Shown: one piece after another, positions 30,540 through 39,902 of the stretch | Layout: each line of letters starts with the position of its first letter | Position numbering within the stretch: the stretch's first letter is position 1 | DNA from: CAMBRQ01 sp945870325 | GTDB lineage: Bacteria > Bacillota > Clostridia > Lachnospirales > Lachnospiraceae | Reading direction: 5' to 3' | DNA length: 58,536 nucleotides | Assembly: GCF_050313795.1 (NCBI RefSeq) | Contig: NZ_JBNPMC010000021.1 | Location: forward strand, 1-58,536 | Program-made: the position numbers and the translations under genes | The notes under the pieces: model-generated | Seen by the model: only the letters and a program-made list of their open reading frames with translations | Database searches by the model: none | What the model was told of the DNA's origin: nothing

Positions 30540-32002
30540 AACCATTCTCCTTTTCGCTCTATCATCTCATCGATACGGTTAATGTAAGCATCGATTGCCT
30601 TCACATTCTCTACACGCATCAAACGGGTCATCTTCTTCTTTTTACTGCCAGGCATCGGAATCGGCTCCTTTAATACGATCTTCGTAGAAGCCCCTGCGCC
30701 TGCAGCTATGATGGATTGTTTTTCCTCCATAATAAGTATATTGTATATTCCCGCTTTGTCAACCTTTGCATAGCCAACATTTTCAAAATTCCCCGCAATA
30801 TTCTTCTGCCGATATAGATAATATGGGAATAATTCCATACCCTCTGCTGCTTTTGCCGCCTCCCGAATCATCCCGGACAGCGTATGCGAGATTCTGTCCG
30901 GATCCTGGTCAAGATCTTTTAATTCCATCTTAGCCGCTCTCTTAATTGCCAGGGAATGTACCGTCAGGCTGTCCGGTTTCAGGTCTTCAATCTGTCTCAG
31001 AGTATTCTGCATATCTTCTATGGTCTCCCCCGGAAGTCCGGCAATGATATCCATATTAATATTATCGAATCCTACTTCTCTTGCCATATGATAAGCCGTA
31101 ACAATCTCGCCCACACTATGTCTGCGTCCAATTACATCCAGCGTCTTCTGCTGCATACTCTGGGGATTAATGGATATCCTTGTAATCTCATGCCGCTTCA
31201 GTACTTCCAGTTTTTCTCTGGTAATGCTGTCCGGCCTTCCTGCCTCTACCGTATATTCCAAAAGGTATTCTCTGGAGAAATTCTCGTCGATACAGGTAAG
31301 AAGCCGGTCAAGCTGTGATGCTGTCAGCGTTGTCGGAGTTCCGCCGCCCATATAGATTGTATTTAACTTTCTGTCAGCAGATCTCTCCCCGATAAATCGC
31401 AGTTCTTTTAACAATGCTTCCAGATAATCTTCCACTCTGTCTTTCCAATCTGCCAGAGCCCCCGAACTAAAAGAACAGTAAGTACAGACAGACGGACAGA
31501 ACGGAATTCCAACATAGAGGCTGTATCCCTCTTCACAATCCAGCCTGTCAAGCAATTCTCTTTCCCGATTCGCAATCTCCCACGATAGTCTGGCTTTCTG
31601 ATGGCTTACCTTACATTCATCCATGAACCACGGAACAAAAGTCTCCTGATTCCACCCTTCTTCCAGTTTCTTCATGGCAATCTTTGTAGGTCTGACACCC
31701 GTCAGAATCCCCCATGCCAGAGACTGCCCGGTAATCTCAGTCAATCTGCGATAAATATAGACATCAATACGGTACTTCATCTCTTTCTCTTCTATAGAAC
31801 CCGCATCATCCATATCCTCTGCGACATTCTGAACTTCTCCCGGACCAACAGGAATCTTCTCTCCATCCGGCAACAGTACCATTACATAATTAGAGGCTTT
31901 TTCCTCCATCTTGCTGAGGATCTCCTCAGACGGATAAAAAGCCTTTAACATATGATACACATTATAGGTATAGTTCTCGCTCTTACATATAATTTGAATC
32001 AT
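30530..32002 (-). CDS. hemZ: Coproporphyrinogen dehydrogenase HemZ, radical SAM
   Basis: A 490-residue HemN-like enzyme of anaerobic haem metabolism. The radical-SAM cluster is C169-x3-C173-x2-C176 in FCPSVCTYCSF. The SAM-binding GGGTPT and the HemN-type motif YTVEAGRPDSI are present. A 150-residue N-terminal extension before the radical-SAM domain is the hallmark of HemZ. Other haem genes are absent from the window, and HemZ homologues in non-haem-making Clostridia may act as haem chaperones or serve another step. It overlaps hisS by 10 bases. RBS is GGAG at 7 bases. Confidence 0.88.
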   Translation of the reverse strand: MIQIICKSENYTYNVYHMLKAFYPSEEILSKMEEKASNYVMVLLPDGEKIPVGPGEVQNVAEDMDDAGSIEEKEMKYRIDVYIYRRLTEITGQSLAWGILTGVRPTKIAMKKLEEGWNQETFVPWFMDECKVSHQKARLSWEIANRERELLDRLDCEEGYSLYVGIPFCPSVCTYCSFSSGALADWKDRVEDYLEALLKELRFIGERSADRKLNTIYMGGGTPTTLTASQLDRLLTCIDENFSREYLLEYTVEAGRPDSITREKLEVLKRHEITRISINPQSMQQKTLDVIGRRHSVGEIVTAYHMAREVGFDNINMDIIAGLPGETIEDMQNTLRQIEDLKPDSLTVHSLAIKRAAKMELKDLDQDPDRISHTLSGMIREAAKAAEGMELFPYYLYRQKNIAGNFENVGYAKVDKAGIYNILIMEEKQSIIAAGAGASTKIVLKEPIPMPGSKKKKMTRLMRVENVKAIDAYINRIDEMIERKGEWLWR

Positions 32003-32025
32003 CCTTGCACTCCAATCATTTCTCT

Positions 32026-32646
32026 TTAGATAAATGGATTGTATGTTCTCTCATAACCAATCGTCGTCTCTCCCATGTGTCCCGGATATACATGCGTATC
32101 ATCCGGCAAAAGCATCAATTTCTCCCGAATAGATCTGACTAATTCTGAAGAACTACCTCCCGGGAAATCCGTACGCCCTACGGAACTCTGGAACAGTGTA
32201 TCTCCGCTGAACAGAACCCCTTCTGATCTTACATAATAGCAGCATCCGCCTTTGGTATGCCCTGGCGTATGGATCACTTCAAAATCATATCCCGCCAGAT
32301 GGAGCGTCTGCCCCTCTTTGATATATTCCGCTTTGCCAAATGTATATCCGGAGGAATATGCCGCTGACAAGTTAAGCTGCGGCTGATTCATTAATTCTTC
32401 CTCGTCTTCATGTACATATACCGGGATTGCATATTCCTTCAGGAATCCGTCAATCCCCATCGTATGATCAAAATGTCCATGAGTCAGAAGAATTGCTTCA
32501 GGTTTCAGCCCTTCTGACTTCATGTGTTCTATAAGGTAAGAAGGACAATCAGCCGGATCAATCACAACCGCCTGATGTGTCTCTTCATGAATCACTAGAT
32601 AACAATTGGTGCCAAGCATTCCTATTGCAAATCTTTCAACCTTCAT
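32026..32646 (-). CDS. MBL-fold hydrolase (glyoxalase II-like)
   Basis: A 206-residue cytoplasmic metallo-beta-lactamase fold protein. The di-metal motif THGHFDH (HxHxDH) lies at about residues 55-61, with further ligands in HTPGHTKGGCCYY, FSGDTLF and YPGHMGETTIG. The short form lacking the C-terminal glutathione-binding domain of true glyoxalase II suggests a general thioester or acylglutathione-like hydrolase (YcbL/GloB2 type). It starts 6 bases after relA, in the usual position in this conserved block. The natural substrate is unknown. Confidence 0.88.
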   Translation of the reverse strand: MKVERFAIGMLGTNCYLVIHEETHQAVVIDPADCPSYLIEHMKSEGLKPEAILLTHGHFDHTMGIDGFLKEYAIPVYVHEDEEELMNQPQLNLSAAYSSGYTFGKAEYIKEGQTLHLAGYDFEVIHTPGHTKGGCCYYVRSEGVLFSGDTLFQSSVGRTDFPGGSSSELVRSIREKLMLLPDDTHVYPGHMGETTIGYERTYNPFI

Positions 32647-32652
32647 CTGCGA

Positions 32653-34998
32653 TTAACCTGTCGTCCTTTCAATATCAATTACGCCGTCTATCTGGCGGAG
32701 TTTCTTAATGGTTTTCTCCAGTTCCTCTCTGCCATGCACAATGAATCCAGTCTCAATCGTAGCCGTTCCCTGCTTGCTGGTACGTACATTCAGAGACTTC
32801 ACATCGATATTCACTTCTGTAAATATCTTGGAGATCTCCATCAGCATTCCCTGTCTGTCATAAGTGTACATCTTAATCTCAGCCAGATACTGTCCGCCTT
32901 CTTTTTCAGCCACTTCGCTTTCCCATTCCGCATCGATCAGCCTTGCACGCTCTGCTTCTGTAAGATGTATCATATTCACACAGTCTGTACGATGAATGGA
33001 AAGACCTCTTCCTCTTGTCACAAACCCTACAATCTCATCTCCAGGAACAGGGCTGCAGCATCTGGAAAAACGCACTGCCATATCATCAATTCCTTTTACA
33101 ACGATTCCGCTCTTGGACTTGGCAATATGCACCTTATTCTTCGCTGCCTCTGCTACCTTTTCAAGCACAACTTCATCGGTAAGTTCCTGCTTATGCTCCT
33201 TACCATATTCTTCCACCAGGCGGTTCACCACCTGGCCTTCTTTTAAGCCGCCGTGTCCAATCGCTGCCAGAACAGATTCCCAATCTTTGAATCCGTATTT
33301 CTTCTGGACAATCTCTTGATATTTCGGATTCATAATATTGCTAAGTGGAATTGATTTTGCCTTACAGTAATTGGCAATCATCTCTTTTCCTTTGACAATA
33401 TTCTCTTCTTTGAACTCTTTCTTGAACCACTGGTTAATCTTATTCTTCGCCTGCGTGCTCTTCACAATACTCAGCCAGTCACGGCTCGGTCCTTTGGAGT
33501 TCTGAGAAGTCAGGATCTCGATCCTGTCGCCATTCTGAATCTTATAATCAATGTTGACCAGTTTGCCATTCACTCTGGCGCCAACCATCTTATTGCCTAC
33601 CGCACTATGGATTGCATAGGCGAAATCAATCGGTGTCGAGCCATTCGGAAGGTTCTTTACATCTCCCTGAGGCGTGAAGCAGTATACATCCTCTGCAAAC
33701 AGATCCAGGTCACCTTTAATCAGGTTCATGAATTCCCGGTTATCCGACATATCCCGCTGCCATTCCAGAATCTGACGAAGCCAGCTTAATTTTTCTTCTT
33801 CCTGTGCCTCTACACTCTTTCTGCCGTCATTGGACTCTTTGTATTTCCAATGTGCAGCAATACCGTATTCCGCAGTCTTATGCATCTCCTCTGTACGAAT
33901 CTGAATCTCAAAAGGCTGCCCCACCGAACTCATCAGCGTTGTATGCAGCGACTGATACATATTCGGCTTTGGCATTGCAATATAATCTTTGAAACGCCCC
34001 GGTATCGGCGTATATAATTCATGAATCACTCCAAGGGCTGCATAACAGTCCTTCACTGATTCTACAATGATGCGGACAGCAAAGAGGTCATAGATCTGGT
34101 CAACGGTCTTATCCTGATTCACCATCTTTTTATAAATACTGAAGAAATGCTTGACACGTCCATTCACCTCTGCCTTGATGTTCGCATTCTTCATATGTGC
34201 AGATACTTCCTCTACGATCTGCTGAACAAACTCTTCTCTTTCCGTCTTTCTCGCATTAATCTGATTGACAAGGTCAAAAAATACCTCCGGCTGCGAATAC
34301 TTCAGCGCCAGATCATCCAACTCTGTCTTAATCTTGGAGATACCAAGCCTCTGAGCAATCGGAGCATAGATGTCCATGGTCTCTTTTGCCTTCTCTCTCT
34401 GCTTCTCCGGCTTCATAAACTGCAAGGTTCTCATATTGTGCAGACGATCAGCAAGTTTGATAATAATAACCCGAATGTCCTTCGCCATTGCAAGGAACAT
34501 CTTTCTAAGATTCTCTGCCTGTACGTCTAATTTGTCCGAAGAATAGGACAGTCTTCCCAACTTGGTAACGCCATCAACAAGAAGCGCTACCTCATTGCCG
34601 AATTCTTTTCTGATCTCATCTTCACTGATCTCCGTATCTTCTACCACATCATGAAGGATTCCAGATGCAATTGTCTCCTTATCCATCTCCAGATCTGCCA
34701 GTATGATCGCAACCCACAGAGGATGGACAATATACGGCTCTCCGGACTTACGGCACTGGTCGCCATGTGCCTTTGTTGCCAGACGGTATGCTTTCTCAAT
34801 CATCGATACATCCGTAGACGGGTGGTACTTACGGATACGGGCAATTAACATGTCATATAAGTGGTCAGGCTTCTCGTAATCCCCTGGCGCTTTTACTGCA
34901 TGGCCATCTACGATCTCAAGCCCTTTGGAATTATCTATCATAATAGACTCCGGTGCAATGCGGTCATCAATGGATTCATAAGTTGTTCTCTCTGACAT
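32653..34998 (-). CDS. relA: Bifunctional (p)ppGpp synthetase/hydrolase
   Basis: A 781-residue Rel protein that makes and degrades the stringent-response alarmone. The HD hydrolase domain (about 75-190) has HPLWVAIILADLEMDKETIASGILHDVVEDT with the metal-binding HD pair. The synthetase domain (about 245-380) has RFKDYIAMPKPNMYQSLHTT. TGS (CFTPQGDVKNLPNGSTPIDFAYAIHS), a conserved cysteine-containing region (RFSRCCSPVPGDEI) and a C-terminal ACT domain (YDRQGMLMEISKIF) follow. Both active sites look intact. The ATG at 34998 has AAGGAGG upstream; a longer frame is not supported. It follows apt by 40 bases. Confidence 0.96.
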   Translation of the reverse strand: MSERTTYESIDDRIAPESIMIDNSKGLEIVDGHAVKAPGDYEKPDHLYDMLIARIRKYHPSTDVSMIEKAYRLATKAHGDQCRKSGEPYIVHPLWVAIILADLEMDKETIASGILHDVVEDTEISEDEIRKEFGNEVALLVDGVTKLGRLSYSSDKLDVQAENLRKMFLAMAKDIRVIIIKLADRLHNMRTLQFMKPEKQREKAKETMDIYAPIAQRLGISKIKTELDDLALKYSQPEVFFDLVNQINARKTEREEFVQQIVEEVSAHMKNANIKAEVNGRVKHFFSIYKKMVNQDKTVDQIYDLFAVRIIVESVKDCYAALGVIHELYTPIPGRFKDYIAMPKPNMYQSLHTTLMSSVGQPFEIQIRTEEMHKTAEYGIAAHWKYKESNDGRKSVEAQEEEKLSWLRQILEWQRDMSDNREFMNLIKGDLDLFAEDVYCFTPQGDVKNLPNGSTPIDFAYAIHSAVGNKMVGARVNGKLVNIDYKIQNGDRIEILTSQNSKGPSRDWLSIVKSTQAKNKINQWFKKEFKEENIVKGKEMIANYCKAKSIPLSNIMNPKYQEIVQKKYGFKDWESVLAAIGHGGLKEGQVVNRLVEEYGKEHKQELTDEVVLEKVAEAAKNKVHIAKSKSGIVVKGIDDMAVRFSRCCSPVPGDEIVGFVTRGRGLSIHRTDCVNMIHLTEAERARLIDAEWESEVAEKEGGQYLAEIKMYTYDRQGMLMEISKIFTEVNIDVKSLNVRTSKQGTATIETGFIVHGREELEKTIKKLRQIDGVIDIERTTG

Positions 34999-35038
34999 AT
35001 TAACGCCTCCTTCCTGTCTAATATTTTCTCTTGCGTAT

Positions 35039-35563
35039 CTATTTACCCGGATATGCAATCACGGACTCTACGTTATAGCCTTTCAGTCTGTCTCTTCCCT
35101 TCAGACCTTCCAGTTCCATCAAAAATACAGCCTTCACAACTTCTCCGCCAAGACCTTCTACAAGTTTCACCATTGCTTCGTTGGTTCCGCCTGTTGCAAT
35201 CAGGTCATCAATAATGACTACTTTCTGTCCTGGCTTGATTGCATCACGATGCATCTCGATCTCTGCTGTTCCATATTCCAGTTCGTATTTGATAGAAACC
35301 GTCTCACATGGAAGTTTTCCTTTTTTGCGGATCGGGATGAATGGTTTGTGCAGGTTATAGGCGATTGGCACACCGAAAATAAATCCTCTTGATTCAGGGC
35401 CTACAACTACGTCGAATTCTACGTCTTTTAATTTCTCCTGCATAAGGTCTATTGCCAGGGTCAGACCATCAGCATCCTGTAATACACTGGTTACATCCCT
35501 GAATATGATTCCCGGTTCTGGGAAATCCGGAATACTTCTTACATACTCTTCAATCGGTTTCAT
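35039..35563 (-). CDS. apt: Adenine phosphoribosyltransferase
   Basis: A 174-residue purine salvage enzyme making AMP from adenine and PRPP. The PRPP-binding motif is VVIIDDLIATGGTNEAMVKL, the flexible-loop region is IRKKGKLPCETVSIKYELEYG, and FPEPGIIFRDVTSVLQD at the N-terminus is family-specific. The ATG at 35563 has TGGAGAG upstream; a frame beginning 10 codons earlier lacks a ribosome site. It lies between recJ and relA, the standard Firmicutes order. Confidence 0.95.
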   Translation of the reverse strand: MKPIEEYVRSIPDFPEPGIIFRDVTSVLQDADGLTLAIDLMQEKLKDVEFDVVVGPESRGFIFGVPIAYNLHKPFIPIRKKGKLPCETVSIKYELEYGTAEIEMHRDAIKPGQKVVIIDDLIATGGTNEAMVKLVEGLGGEVVKAVFLMELEGLKGRDRLKGYNVESVIAYPGK

Positions 35564-35647
35564 AATAATCTCTCCATTCCTGTTAAAATACATTCATTAG
35601 TATAGCATTAGTTACTGGGTTTTTCAAATAATTCTGCATTTTTCCCG

Positions 35648-35781
35648 GGAATTCTCGATTATTCGCGGGGAGTGGCGAGTGGACGCAGTTCTGAGCGCCT
35701 GCATATTCCACGCAAACGTGGTAACATTCCGGTGAACTAACTGCTGTGTACTGGCCAGGCGCGAGTAATGACGAGAATTCC
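35648..35781. repeat. Imperfect long inverted repeat between recJ and apt
   Basis: Two arms of 20-22 bp, GGAATTCTCGATTATTCGCG (35648-35667) and its near-complement at 35760-35781, enclose about 92 bases that include a small CCACG-CAAA-CGTGG hairpin (35708-35721). The 260-bp gap is richer in G and C than its surroundings. No gene is convincing here: two overlapping minus-strand frames lack ribosome sites. It could be a degenerate insertion element or a processing structure of the operon transcript. Confidence 0.5.
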
Positions 35782-35823
35782 GGCAACAGATTTTGCGGTG
35801 AGGAGGTAGCTGGTGGTAGGGCT

Positions 35824-37584
35824 TTAGCGGTAGTGGGTGATGATAATCTGTGGGGTTTTTTGACCAATGTATTCGTTGATGTCGGGGTAGTAGGTGATGG
35901 ATATGGTCATCTGGGTTCTTCTTCCAATCAGCATGTTTTCTACTTGATGTTTGCCATAGCGTTCTTCCAGCAAGGCGAGGAATTGTTCTGTATTGCTGAA
36001 GCATAGGGCTTCAATCTCGGTCTGGGCGGAGTCTCTTACCTGCATTTTTAGGACGTTTTTGTTCTTGCCGAGGAGGCGTCCGGATAGGATCTCGATGTTT
36101 TTGGCGGCGAAGATGGGTTTTGTATTGCCTTTGCCGAAGGGTTCGAGGAGGGATAGTTCTTGAACCAGGGCTTCGGTGACGCAGGAGAAGGGCATCTCCA
36201 TGTCTATGACTACTTTCTCGGACAAGTCTTCTTCCTGGAGAGTGGCGTTCTCATTGAGCAATCTGCGGAGGGGTTCTATGTTTTCTTTTTTCAGGGAGAG
36301 TCCTGCTGCCAGTTTGTGACCACCGAACTTTGTAAGGAGGTCTTTGCATTGGCTAAGTCCTTCATACATATGATATGCGTCTATGGAACGTCCGGAGCCT
36401 TTTGCTCCGTCTTCTGCATCGGTTAGCACGAATGTTGGTTTGTAATAACGTTCTCTGATTCTTCCTGCTACGATTCCTGCAAGGCTTTCGTGGCACTCAG
36501 GAAGATAGATCAGAAGAACATTATCTCCTCCTATGGAAGTAGTCTCTACTTGTTCGACAGCTTGCTTGACGGCGATTTCCGTCATGTCTTTTCGGCTGTC
36601 ATTCAAGGCTTTCAGATCTCCTGCCAGCATATCTGCCTCTTTTTTATTCTTTGCCCTCAGCAGTTCCAAGGCTCTTTTTGCCGTATCCAGTCTTCCGCTT
36701 GCATTCAGGCATGGTCCCAATACAAATCCTATGTGATATGCGCGGATTCTGTCCTTTTCAAGTCCGGTGCATTCGATCAGGGAACGCAAGCCATAGTTGT
36801 GGGTTCTTGTCAGCATCTGCAGCCCCTCTTTCACCAGTATACGGTTCTCGTTCTCCAGATCCATGACATCTCCCACCGTGGCAATCGCTGCATTCTCGAT
36901 CAGATAATCCAGATCTTCTACATCCTTTCCCATAGACTCACAGAGAGCCTCCACTAATTTATAGGCAATTGCCGCTCCGCACAGCCCTTTGAACGGATAT
37001 TCACATCCAGGCTGCTTTGGATCGATGACCGCGTCTGCCGGGGGAAGACGGTAATGCTTCTCCCCCTCTTCCTCATCATATGGAACTTCATGATGATCCG
37101 TTACAATAATGGTCATTCCGAGACTCTTGCCGTAAGCAATCTCCTCCGATGCGGCAATCCCATTATCGCAGGTTACAATCGTATCGACTCCTTCTTGTAT
37201 GGCTCTTTCAATCAGTTCAATATTCAAGCCATAGCCATCCTTCATACGATCCGGAATATCACTATCCACGTCTGCCCCCAGCCTCTCTAAGCCTTCAAGT
37301 AAGATATATGTAGCATTGATTCCATCGATATCATAGTCTCCGATCACCCTTATCTTCTCATGATCTGCAATCTTCTCCCTCAAGATGTCTAATGCCCTAT
37401 CCATATCTTTCATTAACATCCCATCATACAGATCTGCAATCGTTCCATTCAGATACCGGTCAACTGCTTCATCTCCTACCACATCCCGATTCCTAATCAG
37501 ACAGGCAAGACGTGGGCTGATTCCAAACTTTTTCCCTATCCGCTCAAAATCTGCGCCTTTCCTTAGTAACGTCCAACGCTCCAC
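35824..37584 (-). CDS. recJ: Single-stranded-DNA exonuclease RecJ
   Basis: A 586-residue 5'-3' ssDNA exonuclease of recombination and mismatch repair. The DHH domain shows VIGDYDIDGINATYILLEGL, TCDNGIAASEEI and VTDHHEVPYDEE (the DHH triad). The DHHA1 domain shows FGGHKLAAGLSL. The C-terminal OB domain (about 460-570) is present. Odd feature: codons in the last third are markedly C-ending (CCC, CTC, GTC, GCC), unlike the first two thirds and the neighbours, with the change near 36300. It heads the block recJ-apt-relA-MBL-hemZ-hisS-aspS. Confidence 0.93.
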   Translation of the reverse strand: MERWTLLRKGADFERIGKKFGISPRLACLIRNRDVVGDEAVDRYLNGTIADLYDGMLMKDMDRALDILREKIADHEKIRVIGDYDIDGINATYILLEGLERLGADVDSDIPDRMKDGYGLNIELIERAIQEGVDTIVTCDNGIAASEEIAYGKSLGMTIIVTDHHEVPYDEEEGEKHYRLPPADAVIDPKQPGCEYPFKGLCGAAIAYKLVEALCESMGKDVEDLDYLIENAAIATVGDVMDLENENRILVKEGLQMLTRTHNYGLRSLIECTGLEKDRIRAYHIGFVLGPCLNASGRLDTAKRALELLRAKNKKEADMLAGDLKALNDSRKDMTEIAVKQAVEQVETTSIGGDNVLLIYLPECHESLAGIVAGRIRERYYKPTFVLTDAEDGAKGSGRSIDAYHMYEGLSQCKDLLTKFGGHKLAAGLSLKKENIEPLRRLLNENATLQEEDLSEKVVIDMEMPFSCVTEALVQELSLLEPFGKGNTKPIFAAKNIEILSGRLLGKNKNVLKMQVRDSAQTEIEALCFSNTEQFLALLEERYGKHQVENMLIGRRTQMTISITYYPDINEYIGQKTPQIIITHYR

Positions 37585-37641
37585 TCTTTTTCCTCCTTCG
37601 TTCTAATCCTCTTTTTTACATCAATTATGAACCCAACTAGT

Positions 37642-37684
37642 AAAAAGCAGCCATGTCATATCTCTACAACAATGGCTGCTTTTT
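37642..37684 (-). terminator. Terminator of secDF
   Basis: AAAAAGCAGCCAT / ATGGCTGCTTTTT (37642-37654, 37672-37684) gives on the minus strand a stem with a T-run at its base. Confidence 0.85.
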
Positions 37685-37696
37685 CCTTACATCCTA

Positions 37697-39862
37697 TTAC
37701 TTCTTGCTATTCTTCTGGGCAGCTGGTTTTTTTCCAATCTTCTTCATTACATACCACAGAGCACCTGTAATACATACAGAAGAATATGCTCCGCAGATAA
37801 CACCTACCATCAATGGTGCTGCAAATTCACGAATGGAACTTACTCCCATAATGTAGAGGATTGCCACCATCACGAATGTTGTAAGCGAAGTATAGATACT
37901 TCTGGTAAGTGTCTGAGTAATACTCTTATTTACCACATCGATCAACTCCGTTGTCTTCGTCTGATAGTGAAGTTCCTCACGGATACGGTCGAAGATAACG
38001 ATTGTTGCATTGATAGAATAACCAACAATGGTCAGCATACATGCGATAAATGTATTACCTACGGATATTCTTGCAATTGCATAGAATCCGATAACTACCA
38101 GCACATCATGCAGAAGCGCGAAGATCGCACTTGCAGCAAAACGGATATCCTTGAACCTAAACCAGATGTACAGAAGCATACAGATCGTTGCAATAATTAC
38201 GGCAACAACTGCATCCTGACGCATCTCATTACTTACAGTAGAACTAATATTCTCAGCAGTAATCTTAGATTCATCTACCTGGAAGTTATCCACCATCGCC
38301 TGATTCAATGCTTCACGCTGATCCAGTTCCAGAGTAACCGTCTTAATGATTACCTGATTCGTTCCTGCAACCTTCTGAGTCTGTACGTTGTGATCTCCGG
38401 TTACTTCCTCTACAATCGGTACAATCTTCTCATCTATCTCATCAATTGAGTAATCTTCATTAAAGGTTACATTCGTAGATGTACCACCTTCAAACTCAAG
38501 ACCGTATGCGAATGCTCCATTTCCCTTAGAAGAGTTCACACCCATCACGATCAATCCTGCTGCGATTAACGCAACGGAGATACCGAAGAACACTCTCCTC
38601 TTCTCCACAAAACGAATCGGTTCTCTCTCTTTTCTTGGACGATAGTACATCTTCTCACTGCGAAGCCCTACCGCATAGAATGCGAATACGATCAATCTGG
38701 TAATCACAAGCGCAGTAAACATAGATACGATGATACCGATCGCCAATGTCTGCGCAAATCCCTTGACCGTACCAGATCCTTTCATCCACAGAACTGCTGC
38801 TGCAATCAGAGTCGTTACGTTACCATCCACAATCGCAGACATGGCTTTCTGGAAACCTGTCTTCAGGGAATTCTTCACGCTCTTTCCGCGTGACATCTCT
38901 TCACGGACACGAGCGAAGATAATAACATTCGCATCGACCGCCATACCAATACCCAGGATAATACCTGCAATACCTGGTAATGTCAGGGTGATATTAAATG
39001 CATTCAGAATCAGTAATACCAACTCCGTATAGATAATCAGTGCCAATCCGGAAGCGAGTCCCGGGAGATAGTATACACAGATCATGAAGATGATGATCAG
39101 TGCCAGACCAATCGCTCCGGCTTTCAAACTGGTGCTGATTGCCTGCTCTCCTAACTGAGCGCCAACTACATTAGAACGAAGTTCTTCTAATTCCAGTTTC
39201 AATCCACCGATTCGGATCGTCGAAGCCAGGTTATCTGCCTCTTCATAACTAAAGTTACCAGTAATATACGCCTGTCCTCCGGTAATTGCCTGCTTTACCT
39301 GAGGGCTGCTGATGGTCTCTCCATCATAGATAATTGCAATCTGCTTGCCGACATTCGCCTCAGTTGCCTCTGCAAACTTCTCTTTTCCCTCTTCCGTCAG
39401 ATTCAGTTCTACAGAATACTCCTTGTTGCCCATGCTGTCTTCACCCGATCTTGCGGACGCCGTCTCAACATCTGATCCTGTAATAACCGTCTCTCCATCC
39501 TGTGTCTGGAACTCCAGGGAACCTGGTTTTCCAAGTTCGTCCAGAATCGCATTCGCATCGGTAACACCAGGAATCTCAATATTAATTCTGTCATTGCCTT
39601 CCTGATATACACTTGCTTCTGTACTATACTGCTCTACACGTTTCTGAAGTTTGTAGATGGTATCACTCATCTCTTCATCCGACGGATGATCGTCTTTTAC
39701 CTGATACGTGATACTGACACCACCTGCAAGGTCCAGACCTAACTTAATATTCTTCATTGCCCCGGTTCCGGTCTTGCCGAATCCAACCAGTACCGTGAAT
39801 CCTAACAGTGCAATCAATACCACTGTCAACAGGAGGCTCAGTATGCCTTTGTTCTTCTTCAT
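37697..39862 (-). CDS. secDF: Protein translocase subunit SecDF (fused)
   Basis: A 721-residue fusion of SecD and SecF, the proton-driven motor that assists SecYEG in secretion. The SecD half begins GLDLAGGVSITYQV and has LGIGMAVDANVIIFARVREE, followed by TLIAAAVLWMKGSGTVKGFAQTL. The SecF half begins at about residue 425 with GLEFEGGTSTNVTF and TIVGYSINATIVIFDRIREEL. Twelve membrane helices and two large external loops are expected. It ends the scfA-scfB-secDF run; 40 bases separate it from scfB with no terminator. Its place beside the SCIFF system is conserved in Clostridia. Confidence 0.95.
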   Translation of the reverse strand: MKKNKGILSLLLTVVLIALLGFTVLVGFGKTGTGAMKNIKLGLDLAGGVSITYQVKDDHPSDEEMSDTIYKLQKRVEQYSTEASVYQEGNDRINIEIPGVTDANAILDELGKPGSLEFQTQDGETVITGSDVETASARSGEDSMGNKEYSVELNLTEEGKEKFAEATEANVGKQIAIIYDGETISSPQVKQAITGGQAYITGNFSYEEADNLASTIRIGGLKLELEELRSNVVGAQLGEQAISTSLKAGAIGLALIIIFMICVYYLPGLASGLALIIYTELVLLILNAFNITLTLPGIAGIILGIGMAVDANVIIFARVREEMSRGKSVKNSLKTGFQKAMSAIVDGNVTTLIAAAVLWMKGSGTVKGFAQTLAIGIIVSMFTALVITRLIVFAFYAVGLRSEKMYYRPRKEREPIRFVEKRRVFFGISVALIAAGLIVMGVNSSKGNGAFAYGLEFEGGTSTNVTFNEDYSIDEIDEKIVPIVEEVTGDHNVQTQKVAGTNQVIIKTVTLELDQREALNQAMVDNFQVDESKITAENISSTVSNEMRQDAVVAVIIATICMLLYIWFRFKDIRFAASAIFALLHDVLVVIGFYAIARISVGNTFIACMLTIVGYSINATIVIFDRIREELHYQTKTTELIDVVNKSITQTLTRSIYTSLTTFVMVAILYIMGVSSIREFAAPLMVGVICGAYSSVCITGALWYVMKKIGKKPAAQKNSKK

Positions 39863-39902
39863 GATATACTTCCTTTCTGCTTTCCTTCGCTTTCGCCTCG
39901 TC

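Noticed and set aside
35583..36004. Two overlapping minus-strand frames between recJ and apt
   Set aside because: No ribosome site, no recognisable residues, and they run across the recJ end; the gap is better described as an inverted repeat region.
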